A stretch of DNA of 64,000 nucleotides from Omphiscola glabra (GCA_964017045.1 OZ024794.1:24237340-24301339), one strand, 5' to 3'. Positions 1 through 13,078 are shown, counted from the first letter of the stretch. The notes: generated by a model from the sequence alone, not told the origin. Numbers and translations: made by a program.

Positions 1-154
1 TATTGCTAAAAAATTCCTTCGTTGAATGATTTTATAAATAAAATGTTCAGCATTCACATATGAATTAACTCTATGGTTTCATTCATCTCGTTTTGTATTT
101 TCCGAAACAACCTGTCACGTTTGCTTTTTATTTAAAAATCTATTGGCCCCCATG

Positions 155-552
155 TCACCAATGCACGCCCCAATGTCACCAGTGCACCCCCGTGTCACCA
201 ATTCACACCCCAATTTCACAACGCACGCCAAATTATCACCAATGCAAGCCTAAATGTCACCAGTACACGTCCCAATGTCACCAGTGCACGTCCCAATGTC
301 ACCAGTGCACGCCCCAATTTTACAAATTCACTCCCCAAATGTCACCAGTGCACGCCGCAATTTTGCAAATGCACTCCCCAAATGTCAACAGTGCACGCCC
401 CAATTTTACAAATTCACTCCCCAAATGTCACCAGTGCACGCCGCAATTTTACAAATGCACTCCCCAAATGTCACCAGTGCACGCCGCAATTTTACAAATG
501 CACTCCCCAAATGTCACCAGTGCATGCCCCAATGTCACCAGTGCACGCCCCC
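155..552. repeat. Minisatellite, ~43-bp compound unit
   Basis: Units alternate atgtcaccagtgcacgccc and caattttacaaatgcactcc. It is open in several frames only because of the unit length; no gene is claimed. Confidence 0.9.
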
Positions 553-559
553 AAGGTCT

Positions 560-1869
560 CCATTGATTTCGCCAATGTCACTAATGCAACAATTACCTGC
601 TCTGATTTCATCATTGTTAGAGCTTACAACTTAGCAGGGTTGTAGATGGTGAAAGAAATAAGACCTATCACTTTTACGCTGGTGTTAGGTGTCTTATGAA
701 TGTCACGTTTGTTCTATACATTTTACTGGATTTTATGATGTCTTTATAATCAGTAAACGATTTCGACTTTCTTCAACAAAAAATGTTACTACTTTTTGTT
801 TCCCCTAATTCTAATCCACGACTTAGATTAATTAATTTTTTTATTTTAAATCTGCTCAGATTTGGGTAGTGATCACTTTTAGTTTTAGTGTGTGTAACAT
901 TGGCTCACGCTTTTGGTGTGCTTAACGTGTTAATATCATCGTAATCACAACACAGCATTGCGTGAAGACGAAGCAGCCATTTTATGGATCCGTTTGTACC
1001 GTCATAAGACAGAATCACGCGCTAGTTATAGTTATTTGATGTTACACTTTTGTGACGTTTTGAAATGATGAACACATAACCAGGGGCGTCAATAATTCAC
1101 GTTTTTTCTTCCCTCCGTGGCCTGATATTACGGCCAGTGGTGGCAAACAAGCAATTGCCATCTTAGAAAAAAGGGGGGGGGGGGGCGCAGGATCCAAAAT
1201 TGGCTTACTTTTCAGCTTCTCCGTATGGTGAATAGTGTACGCTTCTTAGATTAAATAAAACACACAAATAAAGACCGAATGTAATTATATCTTCCTTTTA
1301 AAACTGCACCAAAGACAGAAGGAAGCACAAACCATTCAAGCTATGTGTACCTTTTTTTAAAGTTGTCACACAGTGACATTTTTAGGAATCTATTTTTAAT
1401 TCAAACCACCAAAGTGCGTGAGAAGGGGAGGGAAGTTCGTGTTACCCAGGAGTTGAATGAATTCACGCGTGTTATCACGCAACTGATGCCTGGTGCAGGG
1501 CGAGTTTTAACGAAATAGCTCAGCACAAGAAGGAAAAAAAAAAGGGGGGGGGGTATAGGGGTGAGTGCGCATTCACATTCGTCTTGTCAATTTAAAAACG
1601 ATGTTTAACATTTAGAAACGTCTGCAAGAAACGAAATGAGAAAAGCCTTTTGTAAATAAAGATAATTTTGCGAGGCGTAAACGAGCTTTGATACAACTGT
1701 TGTAATGTGTAAACCATCATTGATATAACCGTTGTAATGCATTAGCCACCTTTGATACAACCACGGTAATGTATAAACCATCTTGAGAAAAATATATGAC
1801 CCAGTGATAGACAATGATGGTTGGAGAGTCCGTACAAACCAAGAGCTACATCAATTGTACAAAGACCCA
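560..1869. other. Non-coding, no gene seen
   Basis: AT-rich with poly-G runs near 1165-1185 and 1545-1552, and three decayed copies of a ~60-bp 'gtaatgtgtaaaccatc' repeat at 1690-1790 (another near 2155). No open frame with support. Confidence 0.6.
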
Positions 1870-2155
1870 CCCATATTCGCATCAATAAAAAAGGCAGACT
1901 GCGCTGGGCATGAGATATTGAATAGATGTCGGATTGTAGAGCAGCAAAAGTGATCTACAGGCAGAAACCTGGGGGCTGACGGCTCACCGGTCGACCAAGA
2001 CTGAGATGAATGGACGATGTAGGGAAGGACTTACACTAACTTTGAGTTTGCGCATAGAGGCCGAAAGTCATGGATCCATCCAAAAGGAACGGTGTGGTGG
2101 AGCAGGCCAGTGACCTACATGGGCTGTAGCGCACACCGATGATGATGATGATGTG
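1870..2155 (+). mobile_element. LINE 3' scrap with (GAT)n tail
   Basis: Broken frames read GRLRWA, GRPRLR and RWMDDVGKDL, typical of RT-element C-termini, ending in gatgatgatgatgat. Several stops; dead. Confidence 0.6.
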
Positions 2156-2309
2156 GTAATGTGTAAACCATCTTCGATAAAAAGTTGCTTTGTGTAAACC
2201 ATCTCTGATACAACAGTTTCAATGATCATGTACATTATTTAATCCATCCATTCATGTGGCACTACAGTTCATGTAAGGATTCGGTCTGCCTCACCCCTTG
2301 CTTCCACTC

Positions 2310-2565
2310 AGACCTATTTGATGCTTTTCTTTCCCATGCTAGTATTCCCAGCTGCTGTAGATCTTTTGTCCACATCATCCATCCATCTGAGCCTAGGTTT
2401 GCCTTTAAGTCGTTTTCCTTTGGGGTGTTGGTGATGCACCTTCTTCAAAGTGCCAAAGTAAAGACTTAAGTGTTCACGTGAATATGCGAGATATCTCCTT
2501 TCTGTAGCAACGTGTACACTTCTACTCAGGTGTTGTGTTTTGGTTTGCTTATTTTTCATGTTCAA
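2310..2565 (-). mobile_element. LINE 3' scrap
   Basis: A minus-strand frame reads TERRYLAYSREHLSLYFGTL and GKRLKGKPRLRWMDDVDK, the same type of RT-element C-terminus as the scrap at 1870 but in opposite orientation. Confidence 0.55.
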
Positions 2566-2569
2566 TCAT

Positions 2570-3745
2570 AATTTTGCTTTCCCCTGCGGCCGTTCACTGA
2601 AACCCCCATGAATCTCATTACTTTATTTGTCTTTAATCTCTTTCCACTATCACAAAGACAAAGATCTGCAAACCACATATTATTCCTATGTTCTTCCAAC
2701 TGGAGTCTCATTTTTTTCTCCCCTGTTTCGATCGTTAAAAGATCCCAGCTAAGTCTCCAATTAAAATTGTTTTTGTTTTTCCCTGCTTTGCTTTGTTAGA
2801 TTTTATATTAGAAGTGATTGCGGTCTCAACGAGCGGCTTAATAAAAAGAACAACTCCACTTTAGTGTGCTATTGACTTAACATGCGTAGATACAGGTATC
2901 CGCCATGTCATAAAGGTTAAGGTCACCATTTGCCCACCAGGAAGATTTTGATCGCTTTTATTAAGTTTAGTTTCCCCATGTCCAAAAATGCTTGCAAGGG
3001 CAGAAAGTGTTGGCACTGGTGTCCTTTGAAGCGTTCCTCCTGAGATAAACCGATACGTTTTTCAATTCTTTGTGTTAGATCTGTTGGGGCAATTCTGGTG
3101 GCGATTTAGCTCAGTTAATTCTTTGTCTCCACAAATATTTTCCTCATTCCCACACAATGATCAATTGTGCATGTTTGCTATGCACTACTATCTGTTATCT
3201 CCAAACCTTCATAACCTGTTTGTTTTTAATTGTAAAATGTCACGTTTGGTTAGTAATTATAGAGGAAAGCATGCTCCTTACAGATAAATAAGACTTCGAT
3301 GGAATTAAAGGGGAATGTATGCTCTTTACAGACAATACAGACTTGTTTTTAGATTTTAGTATATAAACGTGATTTAGATTTATGGGTAATAAAAGTTTAA
3401 AACAAAAAAACTCACCCAATGTTCTCAAAATGCTCCTCCAAGTCACACGAAGAGAAATGTATAATCCAAAGTGTCCGTTTTTTTCTGAACTCATATATCC
3501 ATGTCATATGTACATGGCAGAGAATGAACATCTCATTAATTCTGTAGGAAGCGTACACACAAGCTTGTCAATACTGTGCGTGTCTAGCACAGTAAAAAAA
3601 AAACAGTCACGTTCATTTGACTTACTAGTCACAAGCTCCAAATTTACACCTAATCCTCATTTTTTTTAGGGTAAAAACTGAAATTGCGCTCATTTTTAGA
3701 GCCAAGAGTAGCAGCTTTTCGATTTAAAGCAGGTATTAGCTCTTC
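2570..3745. other. Non-coding, nothing recognised
   Basis: AT-rich; short open frames lack codon structure, motifs or splice partners. Confidence 0.6.
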
Positions 3746-3749
3746 TACA

Positions 3750-4315
3750 AGGCCTTACAACTTGTCTTACAACTTGCCTTACAACTTGTCTTACAACTTG
3801 TCTTACAACTTGTCTTACAACTTGTCTTACAACTTGTCTTACAACTTGCCTTACAACTTGTCTTACAACTTGTCTTACAACTTGTCTTACAACTTGTCTT
3901 ACAACTTGCCTTACAACTTGCCTTACAACTTGTCTTACAACTTGCCTTACAACTTGTCTTACAACTTGTCTTACAACTTGTCTTACAACTTGTCTTACAA
4001 CTTGCCTTACAACTTGCCTTACAACTTGTCTTACAACTTGTCTTACAACTTGTCTTACAACTTGCCTTACAACTTGTCTTACAACTTGCCTTACAACTTG
4101 TCTTACAACTTGCCTTACAACTTGTCTTACAACTTGTCTTACAACTTGCCTTAAAAGGCCTTACAACTTGCCTTACAACTTGCCTTAAAACTTGCCTTAA
4201 AAGGCCTTACAACTTGCCTTACAACTTGTCTTACAACTTGTCTTACAACTTGCCTTAAAAGGCCTTACAACTTGTCTTACAACTTGCCTTACAACTTGCC
4301 TTACAAGGCATTTAG
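3750..4315. repeat. 12-bp minisatellite (cttgtcttacaa), ~47 units
   Basis: Two unit types, cttgtcttacaa and cttgccttacaa, are interspersed; after 4150 some units become cttaaaagg. It is the longest 12-bp array here. Confidence 0.95.
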
Positions 4316-4319
4316 CTGA

Positions 4320-5260
4320 GGGTTGGACTGGTTATTCGTCAGCCGATAAATTATAAATAATTTCATGGTCACTTTCGTCACTAGAACTACTACTACTTGC
4401 TACTAGGATTTTACGATTCATCTTATGATGATGTTGAAGATGATGATGATGAATAAGCACTTTTATAGCGCTTGTGTCCATGCTATTATTTTAGCATTCT
4501 CACATACAATCACTATCTGAATCGTCATCAAAAGCAATACCCCCTAACTTGTTCATCAGAGTAATATTTTCTACCTCTATTAGTTCGATCGCCAGATGGG
4601 CCGGGTCGAGTTTCCATGTTTGCGCAAACAAAAATCAAATAGATCATCAAAACTACCGCTTTACCGTTTACACACACCGTTCCCTGTCGTTGTTTTTTAA
4701 TTAAAAGAAAGAAAACCCGGATGTTTAGCAAAGGGAAATCATTCTAGATGTGATGAAAATATTAAAAGTAATTTAAAACAAGCAGCTAAGAAAAGAAACG
4801 AAACCATCTGGTTTTATTGCATCGTCTATCCGATAAGACCATCGTGTTAAAAATCGGCAATGGGAGCGTTGATCCGGAGGCAAAGAGTTAATATGGATTG
4901 TACCTGGTTTATATATACACTGACTGAAGGTGGATTGTATAATATAGAGTGTGCATGAACTATAAATGGATTGTACAGGGATTACACATGGATAGGCACT
5001 GTGTGTTCTGGACATAAAAAAACATGGTATTGCTCGCATCATAAATGGGAGATTTACAATTAAACTTTGGCGTCAACAGTTCAGTTAAATTAAAGTCTGT
5101 CAATTCTTATTGTATATTATCAACTTTTCAAAAGAGTTTTCATTACTGTTTGACTATATTAGAACTCTCTGTTAGTACCCCATAGACTCCTTTTTAAAAA
5201 TTTTATTTTGCAACGAGATATTTCTTAAAGGATTAATGAACTCAAAATGAGAAATTTAGA
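4320..5260. other. Non-coding, nothing recognised
   Basis: AT-rich unique sequence except for the (GAT)n at 4435; no supported gene. Confidence 0.6.
4435..4460. repeat. (GAT)n microsatellite
   Basis: gatgatgttgaagatgatga then tgatgaa, possibly a LINE tail relic like those at 2140 and 50485. Confidence 0.6.
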
Positions 5261-5264
5261 AATT

Positions 5265-5475
5265 CTTCCCAGGATATCCTAGTTTATAGGATCAGGATGC
5301 CCTAGTTTATATGATCAGGATGTCCTAGTTTATAGGATCAGGATGTCCTAGTTTATGCGATCAGGATGTCCTAGTATATAGGATCAGGATGTCCTAGTTT
5401 ATTGGATCATGATTCCTAGTTTATAGGATCAGTATGTCCTAGTTTATAGGATCTGGATGTCCTAGTTTATTGTAT
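5265..5475. repeat. 23-bp minisatellite, ~9 units
   Basis: Unit ggatcaggatgtcctagttt + ata; each unit contains the near-palindrome aggatcaggatgtcct. Confidence 0.9.
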
Positions 5476-6389
5476 TTCAGAGCCGTGAGTTGTTTCCTAC
5501 CTAAAAATAGAACAACCGCCATCCTCCACCCGTGTAGATGCTGCAACAATGCAATTTAAACGTCCTACCTTTGGTCTTCTCATTTCGTTTTACTACTTTA
5601 CCAATCTAAAGAAGGTTTTGTAGTTGCTGTTTTTTTTTTCAACCCAGCTTTTTACCCAGCCCAAATAAGAGCCCTTATCTCACTGCACCATCTCTACCTG
5701 GTGAGCGATGGCGTCAGTTGTGTTACTCACCTGTGCACGATCTGTGCTAGCGCATTAAGTAACTCGCCTGGCGCATTAAGTAACTTGCCTGCGATTGAAG
5801 CATTTAAAATTCCACAGCAGCGTACGTCGTTGGTACGGCGTCGGTTTCATGTATGGAACTTCCGGTTTATTTATGGAAAGACCCGCCAAACTGTAAAATC
5901 GCAGGCTGAAGGTGTGCGTCTCAAAATGTTGCTGCTCCAGACCACAAGATTGCATACGACCACTGCGCAAGGTCAGGGTATCTTTTAGGTAGCATATTGA
6001 TTTATGGTTCTAAATTTAGAGGAAAAAAACGTTCTTCTTTTTTTTTTAATCAATGGGTTCTAAAAAAATTGTTCTATAAAATAATCTAAAATGTTCCAGA
6101 ATATAAGAGCACCTTGCGTGGGAAAGAAGTTGATGAGATACATAAGAAGCATACCATACACATTAGCTTTCTCGCCAGCATTGTCGTCACGTCAAGTGAT
6201 GTTTTCTTTGGATGCCCTATTTCAAGATACAATAATTATTGTTTAGTGTTACGCTCGGTAGGGGCCATTTTTATTGGCTCTGGAAATGGGTTGATGTCTC
6301 TGAATTGTCTGATTATGTGGTTGGCATGGCGCGTTGGTTTTCTTGGGTGATAAAACAAGAAAATGCTTACAACGTTATTCTAATGTTTT
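5476..6389. other. Non-coding, small local duplication only
   Basis: A ~24-bp duplication gcgcattaagtaactcgcct occurs at 5750-5795. No gene. Confidence 0.6.
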
Positions 6390-7005
6390 GTCACAATTAC
6401 CAAATGCCGTGCCAATGTTTAGCCCTGTCTTAACGTCACAATTACCAAATGCCGTGCCAAAGTTTAGCCCTGTCTTAACCTCACCATTACCAAATGCCGT
6501 GCCAATGTTTAGCCCTGTCTTAACCTCACCATTACCAAATGCCGTGCCCATGTTTAGCCCTGTCTTAACCTCACCATTACCAAATGCCGTGCCAATGTTT
6601 AAGACCTGTCTTAACTTCACCATTAACAAATGCCGTGCCAATGTTTAAGACCTGTCTAAACCTCACCATTAACAAATGCCGTGCCAATGTTTAAGACCTG
6701 TCTAAACCTCACCATTACCAAATGCCATGCCAATGTTTAGCCCTGTCTTAACCTCACCATTACCAAATGCCGTGCAATGTTTAGCCCTGTCTTAACCTCA
6801 CCATTACCAAATGCCGTGCCAATGTTTAAGACCTGTCTTAACCTCACCATTACCAATGCCGTGCCAATGTTTAGCCCTGTCTTAACCTCACCATTACCAA
6901 ATGCGGTGCCAATGTTTAGTCATGTCTAAACCTCACCATTACCAAATGCGGTGCCAATGTTTAGTCCTGTCTAAACCTCACCATTACCAAATGCAATGCC
7001 AATAA
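6390..7005. repeat. 44-bp minisatellite, ~14 units
   Basis: Unit begins cattaccaaatgccgtgcca and ends cctgtcttaacctca, with scattered single-base and 2-bp changes (tttagccc/tttaagacc). Confidence 0.93.
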
Positions 7006-7383
7006 GGGTGTAACATGGCTGCTTCACCTGTTGGGGTTCTAAATATAATGCATTTGAATCCTAATGGCATTGTTAAGGAAAGCATTAGTGGAGCAACACC
7101 AATCATCTATATCTTAGGTGTGTTCATGTTAGATTTATCATTTAGGTGTCATATTTCTCTCAGTTTCTCTCTCATCGCAAACACACAGACGAAATAATGG
7201 AAATTTCGGTAATTAAATGTAGCTTAGAAATTTTTATTATCCAGTGCCGCTTCTATGCGTTTAGCCGTAGTTTTCCGCCATGGGCAATAATAGAAAAATG
7301 CAGCACCTCACATTTGCTCAACATTTTCTCTGCTAAATTAAATATTTTCTTTTTGCAGCTCCTGCAAATTTGCCACCCTAGGC

Positions 7384-7594
7384 CAGTGGTCGGAAAATCG
7401 CGTCCAGCGAGTCGCATGCGGCTCATCTAACGACTTGAGTGCGGCTCGGCCAGTCGGACGCAAATCGGTTTTGACTTCGAAAAAACATGGGTCTTTACAG
7501 GTTCTTGAAAAGAAATGTGGCTCTCCAAAAAAAATATGAATTGTCCTGCTGCTGATTTTTGGGCTCTTTTGATAAACGAGTTTGCCGACCACTG
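7384..7594. mobile_element. hAT-type MITE (CAGTGGTCGG ends)
   Basis: Ends cagtggtcggaaaa and gccgaccactg; 8-bp duplication ccctaggc (7376-7383, 7595-7602). The interior catgcggctc/gtgcggctcgg pattern recalls the widespread hAT group with GCGGCTC palindromes. Confidence 0.85.
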
Positions 7595-7602
7595 CCCTAG
7601 GC

Positions 7603-9089
7603 AGACGCCTAATCTTGCCTAACGGTACAAACGGCCAGGTGTCTATTATCAACGAATGGAGCAATACCTAAACTCTCAGCTTTTGTTTGAAATAGCCTAG
7701 CACGTGAACCCCTTCGTCTAGTTTTGCAATTAAAATGACTGTCTGGTATGTGGACGATCTTTTCAACTTCTCTAAAAATAATTTCCCCACGTTTTCGAGG
7801 GTTAAAATCTGTAATATAGGTTTAGTCTTGCCAACCTCTTTAAGATAAGGGTATAAATTGATATTTCTATTCATTTCAAGCCTAAACATATATTGTTCCA
7901 TTTATTGTTCCGTTTATTGTTCCGTTTATTGTTCCGTTTCTGCACTTTAATCCATTAAAGTGCATCAGGCGAACGTTTTATTTGTCCGATTTGAATGCAA
8001 TTATTTTTGTTTAAAATTGTAAAAAGTGTACGTCCAAGTAGAGAGAGTTTAATAGATTATTAAAAACCATAATAATGATACAAGATTTCTGCTGGCTAAT
8101 TTGTGTTTCGGATCATGCAGGAATAAACGTTAAAACCCAAACTAAAACATTTGTGTTTGTTCTATTGATTACTTAATAGTTTATACTTCTGAAACGGAAA
8201 ATGTTTGAGTTTGACAACGCGGTCGTTGGTAAGTGTTGTTTTTTTTCCTCTTAATGAATTCTGCACAAATTGACATTGATGAGTGGTGTGCCTTTAACTG
8301 ATGTTTCTGGGTAAGAATAAGAAAACAAAACTAAAACAGCTTCCATCCCGGGGGGGCTGGCATATTTATTGCTGCTCGTCGTCTTTATCTCCATCGTAAA
8401 ACAGCAACATCTTCAGCCAGCCGTGGTGGTAACAAGGTCTTTGCCTTGCTGAGGTCTCCTATCTTGATGTGTTTGTTTGTTTTTTTTATAGAAGACCTGA
8501 AGATATTTTTGCTATACTCCCATTTCCTACACAGTTCATTTCGGGTAATTTTCTCTCAAACTTGTAATTGTGGGTGCAAAGCTGTCTAGAAGAGAGTGTT
8601 AAACATCGTGAATGAACCGTTTCTCTCTTCAGCACATAGTGCAACACGTCTATAAGGATCTTAAGTTGTTGTTTTTTTCTTTTGGTTTACATTTATCTTT
8701 TTCCACTTTTGTTTCCCGTTGCTCTCATTCCCACGTGTTACAAATATTACAAATGCTACGGCTCTCCCTTTCTTAGCCCAAGTTCTAGTTGTGTCCTTTT
8801 TTTTATATATATAATAGCACGTGCTCTGACATTTTCACCCAGAAACCCAGGCAATCCAGGCCCCAAACAACGAAAGCTTTAGGGCACGTAAGTTAATGCC
8901 TGCCCCGTGTAGGCGCCAGGCGCAATGGTAACTAAACAGCTCAAGCCAAACACAGGGGAGATCAACCCTTAACCCTTTATCGCCCAGTCATAGATTCGGG
9001 AGCTGTCGGGGTATGTATAGAGATCATTTTATCTTGCTCATGTGCATTTCGAGTTCTATTGAATGGTCTGTGTTGGGTGTATGGAAGAG
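7603..9089. other. Non-coding, nothing recognised
   Basis: Unique AT-rich sequence with a short tttattgttccg triplication at 7900-7935. Confidence 0.6.
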
Positions 9090-9370
9090 TTTCAGTGTGA
9101 GGTTCGTTGGCATAGGCAATAATCCCAGTTTCAGTGTGAGGTTCGTTGGTATAGGCAATAATCCCAGTTTCAGTGTGAGGTTCGCTGGCACAGGAAATAA
9201 TCCCAGTTTCAGTGTGAGGTTCGTTGGCATAGGAAATAATCCCAGTTTCAGTGTGAGGTTCGTTGGCATAGGAAATAATCCCAGTTTCAGTGTGAGGTTC
9301 GTTGGCATAGGAAATAATCCCAGTTTCAGTTTGAGGTTCGTTGGCATGGGAAATAATCCCAGTTTTCAAT
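9090..9370. repeat. 39-bp minisatellite, ~7 units
   Basis: Unit cccagtttcagtgtgaggtt + cgttggcataggaaataat; open in frames on both strands because 39 is divisible by three. Confidence 0.93.
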
Positions 9371-9407
9371 TCGTAGCTCAACGCACCACAACCAACGTTA
9401 TGTTCCA

Positions 9408-9463
9408 TGTGTCCGGCATGTGTCCGGCATGTGTCCGGCATGTGTCCGGCATTTGTCCGCAAG
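9408..9463. repeat. 11-bp tandem repeat (tgtccggcatg), ~5 units
   Basis: Directly follows the 39-bp array. Confidence 0.85.
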
Positions 9464-9994
9464 CCCACATCCGTTGATCCCGCACGTAAAAGATTACAGG
9501 TTTTAAAAAGAACGAAACATAGCAATAATCATTAATCAGTCCGTCACACATAATAGTTTAAGAAACACCGATTCATCCATTTCTGCTACCATATTCATGA
9601 GACTAGATACCTATTGTTAAGATCTAATATGAGTTTTATTTTAATAAATCATCTTTTATTGTCACCTTTACCTATGTTAATTACAAAATTAATAAGTGGC
9701 CTTTGTTTATTTTAACTTTAAGTTTTCTGTTCTACCCCAATCTAAACGTTACTTATATCCCTCACGCACCAGCAGCGTAGCAAAGGGAATACCGTACGGT
9801 CTCTAGCCCCGGGCGAAAAAAAAGATCCAAGGCCCATGAAAATTAAAATTTGTCCGGCTATTAGATCTGAGCCCAAAACGGTGCGTGAGCACTTAAGCAG
9901 CTGTTTTTCCCACCCATTTTAAAACTTGGATTTGTCTTAGACACATACATTACAGCTGATTTTAATTTTATTTTAATTTTTTTCAATTTTAACG

Positions 9995-10122
9995 TGCACT
10001 GAAGAGTATGTACTGAAAAGTGCACCGAAGAGTATGTACTGAAAAGTGCACCGAAGAGTATGTACTGAAAAGTGCACCGAAGAGTATGTACTGAAAAGTG
10101 CACTGAAGAGTATGTACTGACC
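9995..10122. repeat. 26-bp minisatellite, ~5 units
   Basis: Unit gaagagtatgtactgaaaag + tgcacc. Confidence 0.9.
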
Positions 10123-10385
10123 GAGGAAGAAAGTTGCGGATGGGCTTTGGCCGGGGGGGGGGGGCATTTTTTAAAAACTATATGGTTTCCGTGTGATGTG
10201 TATTTTGTACGTTTTCTGGATTTGATGCATGACAGTGCAAAGGACGGACTGAGCGTCACAAGCTGTGGCTACATCATTTTATCCAACACTCCGTCATTGT
10301 ATCCAACAGCTCCATATGCAGTCACGTGACTGACTTAGACCACACAAAACAAAATTGAATTCTTTAATTATAATTTTTTTAAATT

Positions 10386-10393
10386 TGTGTTGT

Positions 10394-10427
<34 letters not shown>

Positions 10428-10450
10428 TTTGTTTTTGTTGTTGTTTTGTT
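10386..10450. repeat. (TTG)n microsatellite
   Basis: ttgttgttgttgtcgttgtt and onward, grading into (TTTTTG)n. Confidence 0.9.
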
Positions 10451-10559
10451 TACTTTTGCCAGTAATGATTGGGACTGGCAACGTCAGGTCTGGGCAGAAA
10501 ATTAATTATTTAAACATTTTCAGGAGTGGTATTGAAAATAAGCCTGTGAAGAGGCACAC

Positions 10560-10875
10560 GGTAGTAAAAGCTGGCGATATCATTATAAGACTGTGGGGTG
10601 GCCCACTGTAATGAAAGCTGGCGATATCATTATAAGACTGTGGGGTGGCCCACTGTAATGAAAGCTGGCGATATCATTATAAGACTGTGGGGTGGCCCAC
10701 TGTACTGAAAGCTGGCGATATCATTATAAGACTGTGGGGTGGACCACTGTACTGAAAGCTGGCGATATCATTATAAGATTGTGGGGTGGCCCACTGTACT
10801 GACAGCTGGCGATATCATTATAAGCTTGTGAGGTGGCCCACTGTACTGAAAGCTGGCGATGTCATTGGAACCTGC
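10560..10875. repeat. 47-bp minisatellite, ~7 units
   Basis: Unit actgaaagctggcgatatca + ttataagactgtggggtggcccactgt in two parts; the first four units are nearly identical. Confidence 0.92.
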
Positions 10876-11109
10876 AGGCTTGGGGGAGTAGGATTCAATA
10901 TCTTTAGACGTTTACTTACAGAGAGACCCGGGGAATAAGAGTTGAATGTAAGGACGATGAAAATATTACACTGAATTTATTGGTCAATCCTATACTGATT
11001 TTATGTTATTATTTATCGCTATTAGGCCATTATCACAGCACTTCATTTTAAAAAGAGACCTTTTTATATTGTGGCCAACTAAATGGATACAATTCCCAAA
11101 GCGAGTATT

Positions 11110-12482
11110 AAAGATCATCATCGTATCGAAACAGTAGCCATTTGGTCACGTGACCGTCGGCCTAAATATCAAAGAAAACGATTGGTCTGAATAACCTTAA
11201 AGAAAATCCGATCTCTTCTCGGCCTTTTGGCTAAGATCGAGAGGTGGCGTCTGTTTTTATCAAGCAGTTTTACAAAAGCCGTGTGTGGAACGTGGGGTCT
11301 CGCTTGGTCTTTTAGTCAGGGTCGGGACGATCGGTACAACAGTTGAGAGAGCCGCAAGGGCAGACTATGAGGGGACAACCCCGGTACTGCAGTATTTAAA
11401 ATACGTTCATTAACTGACGCCATCCGAAAACGTTTATTCATTTGATATCTTCTAGACGAGCTGGCATAGAGTACGTTATCTAATTAAGTGTCTTGCAAAG
11501 TTGAAATTCCAAATTGAAGTTTCGTGACCGCTTCTGAAAACTTGAACATGTCTCTAGAATTAGCAGAGATCGTAGAATCCCTCAAACTATAAAACTCTTA
11601 CAAAATTATAACTAAACAAACCGATACAAAAATAAAAAGAAGAAAATCAAGCCAACCAAAAATTAAATCCGACCAGGGGCCTTTACTGTAATGGAAGGAA
11701 TGTTCTTCAAATTATTGCTTCCCTTTAATTGATCACAGGTAAATAGGTTTTTATCCAACTTCATCTACAACAAATCGCTCACAAAAGTGTTCACACGAAA
11801 CATGTTTTGAAGACTTCGAATAATAAAAAGTTATTCGTGTGGTTCACCTTAAGAATCATTGAGTTGATGGGAGGATACCCTTGCTTTAGTAATACACATG
11901 AGAAGCATTAATGGCGGGCTAGAGGATGAAAGGAAACGTGTCAATAGCTTTTTTTCTTTAAAGACTCTCTGATCCGATGTTTGAACGTATCGCTGACTCG
12001 CCTCCAAGGAGCTTGGGAGCTCAAGCCCTCCTCTTGTTTGAAGAACTTGAACTTGATTAAGTCGAAATGTAGTGCGCACGCTTAAAATACGGAAATAACC
12101 CACGTAGCTTTGAGGCGGTTCAATCACGTTTACAGAACGGAGGAAAATATGTGGCAGAAGATATTCCGCAGAATTTACTGTTAAAAAATAAAGGAAATGA
12201 AGTTTTGAAAAATGCGTTTTACCTGCGGGATTCGTTTATGATAATGCATGGCGGCATCAGTTGGAGAGAAAGATATTTTTTTAAAAAGTAAAGATGCTAA
12301 AAGCTATTTAAAAACCATTTGATGTATAACTGTTATAGATAATGACAGCATGACATGTTCCCACGGTTTTCACTCTGTCCCCTTCCCAACAAACCACAGA
12401 ATTGTACATTTAAGACTTGGTGTTATCAGGTAAAATGGTCATGTGACCAAATGGCTACTGTGTCGATACGATGATGATCTTT
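11110..12482. mobile_element. TIR-bounded non-autonomous DNA element, 1.37 kb
   Basis: The first 46 bp (11110-11155) and last 46 bp (12437-12482) are inverted repeats with only two mismatches; each starts aaagatcatcatcg inward. There is no transposase reading frame. The interior holds the U2-like sequence at 11208-11265. The target duplication is not clear and the superfamily is unknown. The right end abuts a LINE fragment. Confidence 0.75.
11208..11265 (+). ncRNA. U2 snRNA-like 5' segment (probable pseudogene or snRNA-derived element head)
   Basis: The run cttctcggccttttggctaa and the following gatc match the 5' end of U2 snRNA, and tctgtttttatca resembles the next conserved block. The branch-point pairing region (GUAGUA in U2) reads ggtggc and the rest of U2 is absent, so it is not a working snRNA. 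It sits inside the TIR element. Confidence 0.55.
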
Positions 12483-12484
12483 GA

Positions 12485-13078
12485 TGTTCCACTGCTCCAC
12501 TCACTTCATTGGCTCCCTATATAGGCACGCATTGATTACAAGCTGTCTTTTCTCTGTCACAACTTTTTCTCGAATTCCTGCCCTTCCTATCTAACCAAAC
12601 TTCTTTCTGTCTATTCACCCCTTCGACAGCTTCGCTCCTCCGCAGACACGCGTATTCTGTCCGTTCCCAAGACACGTACTAAGACATATGGTGAACGATC
12701 TTTCTCTTTCTGCGACCCCAAACAATGGAATTCTCTACCACTACACATCCGCAATATACCAACCACCCAGGCCTTCAAAACTGCACTCAAACCACATCAC
12801 TTTAAACTCTACTACCTAGATTGATTCCCCACATCTGACCGATAAACGATGCTGCTGGCCGCCGTACATGGCTTGACATGTAAACGTTCTGGGGTGGGTG
12901 GGGTGAATATGCATTTGTTTTTGTTTTGTCTCTATACAGCTGTTCTTTATTACATAAATGTATTTTATGTTATTGTCACGATTATGTTTCTTTTGCTAAT
13001 ATTTTTATGTACAGCGCGGTGAGCCCAGCCCTAGGCAGGGGTACCGCGCTATATACGATTGCTAATAATAATAATAAT
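12485..13078 (+). mobile_element. 5'-truncated LINE 3' end (L2/CR1-like RT C-terminus)
   Basis: Translation in shifting frames gives LHSLHWLP, RIDYKLSFLCHNFFSN, TYGERSFSFCDPKQWNSLPL and LKPHHFKLYY, the C-terminal RT region of L2/CR1-type LINEs. It ends in a taataataataat tail. The same family occurs at 55066-55945. Confidence 0.8.

Noticed and set aside
3684..4154. 156-codon frame reading (YNLS)n
   Set aside because: 12-bp array artefact.
11849..12127. Possible transposase remnant in the TIR element
   Set aside because: The 92-codon minus frame shows no recognisable catalytic or DNA-binding motif.
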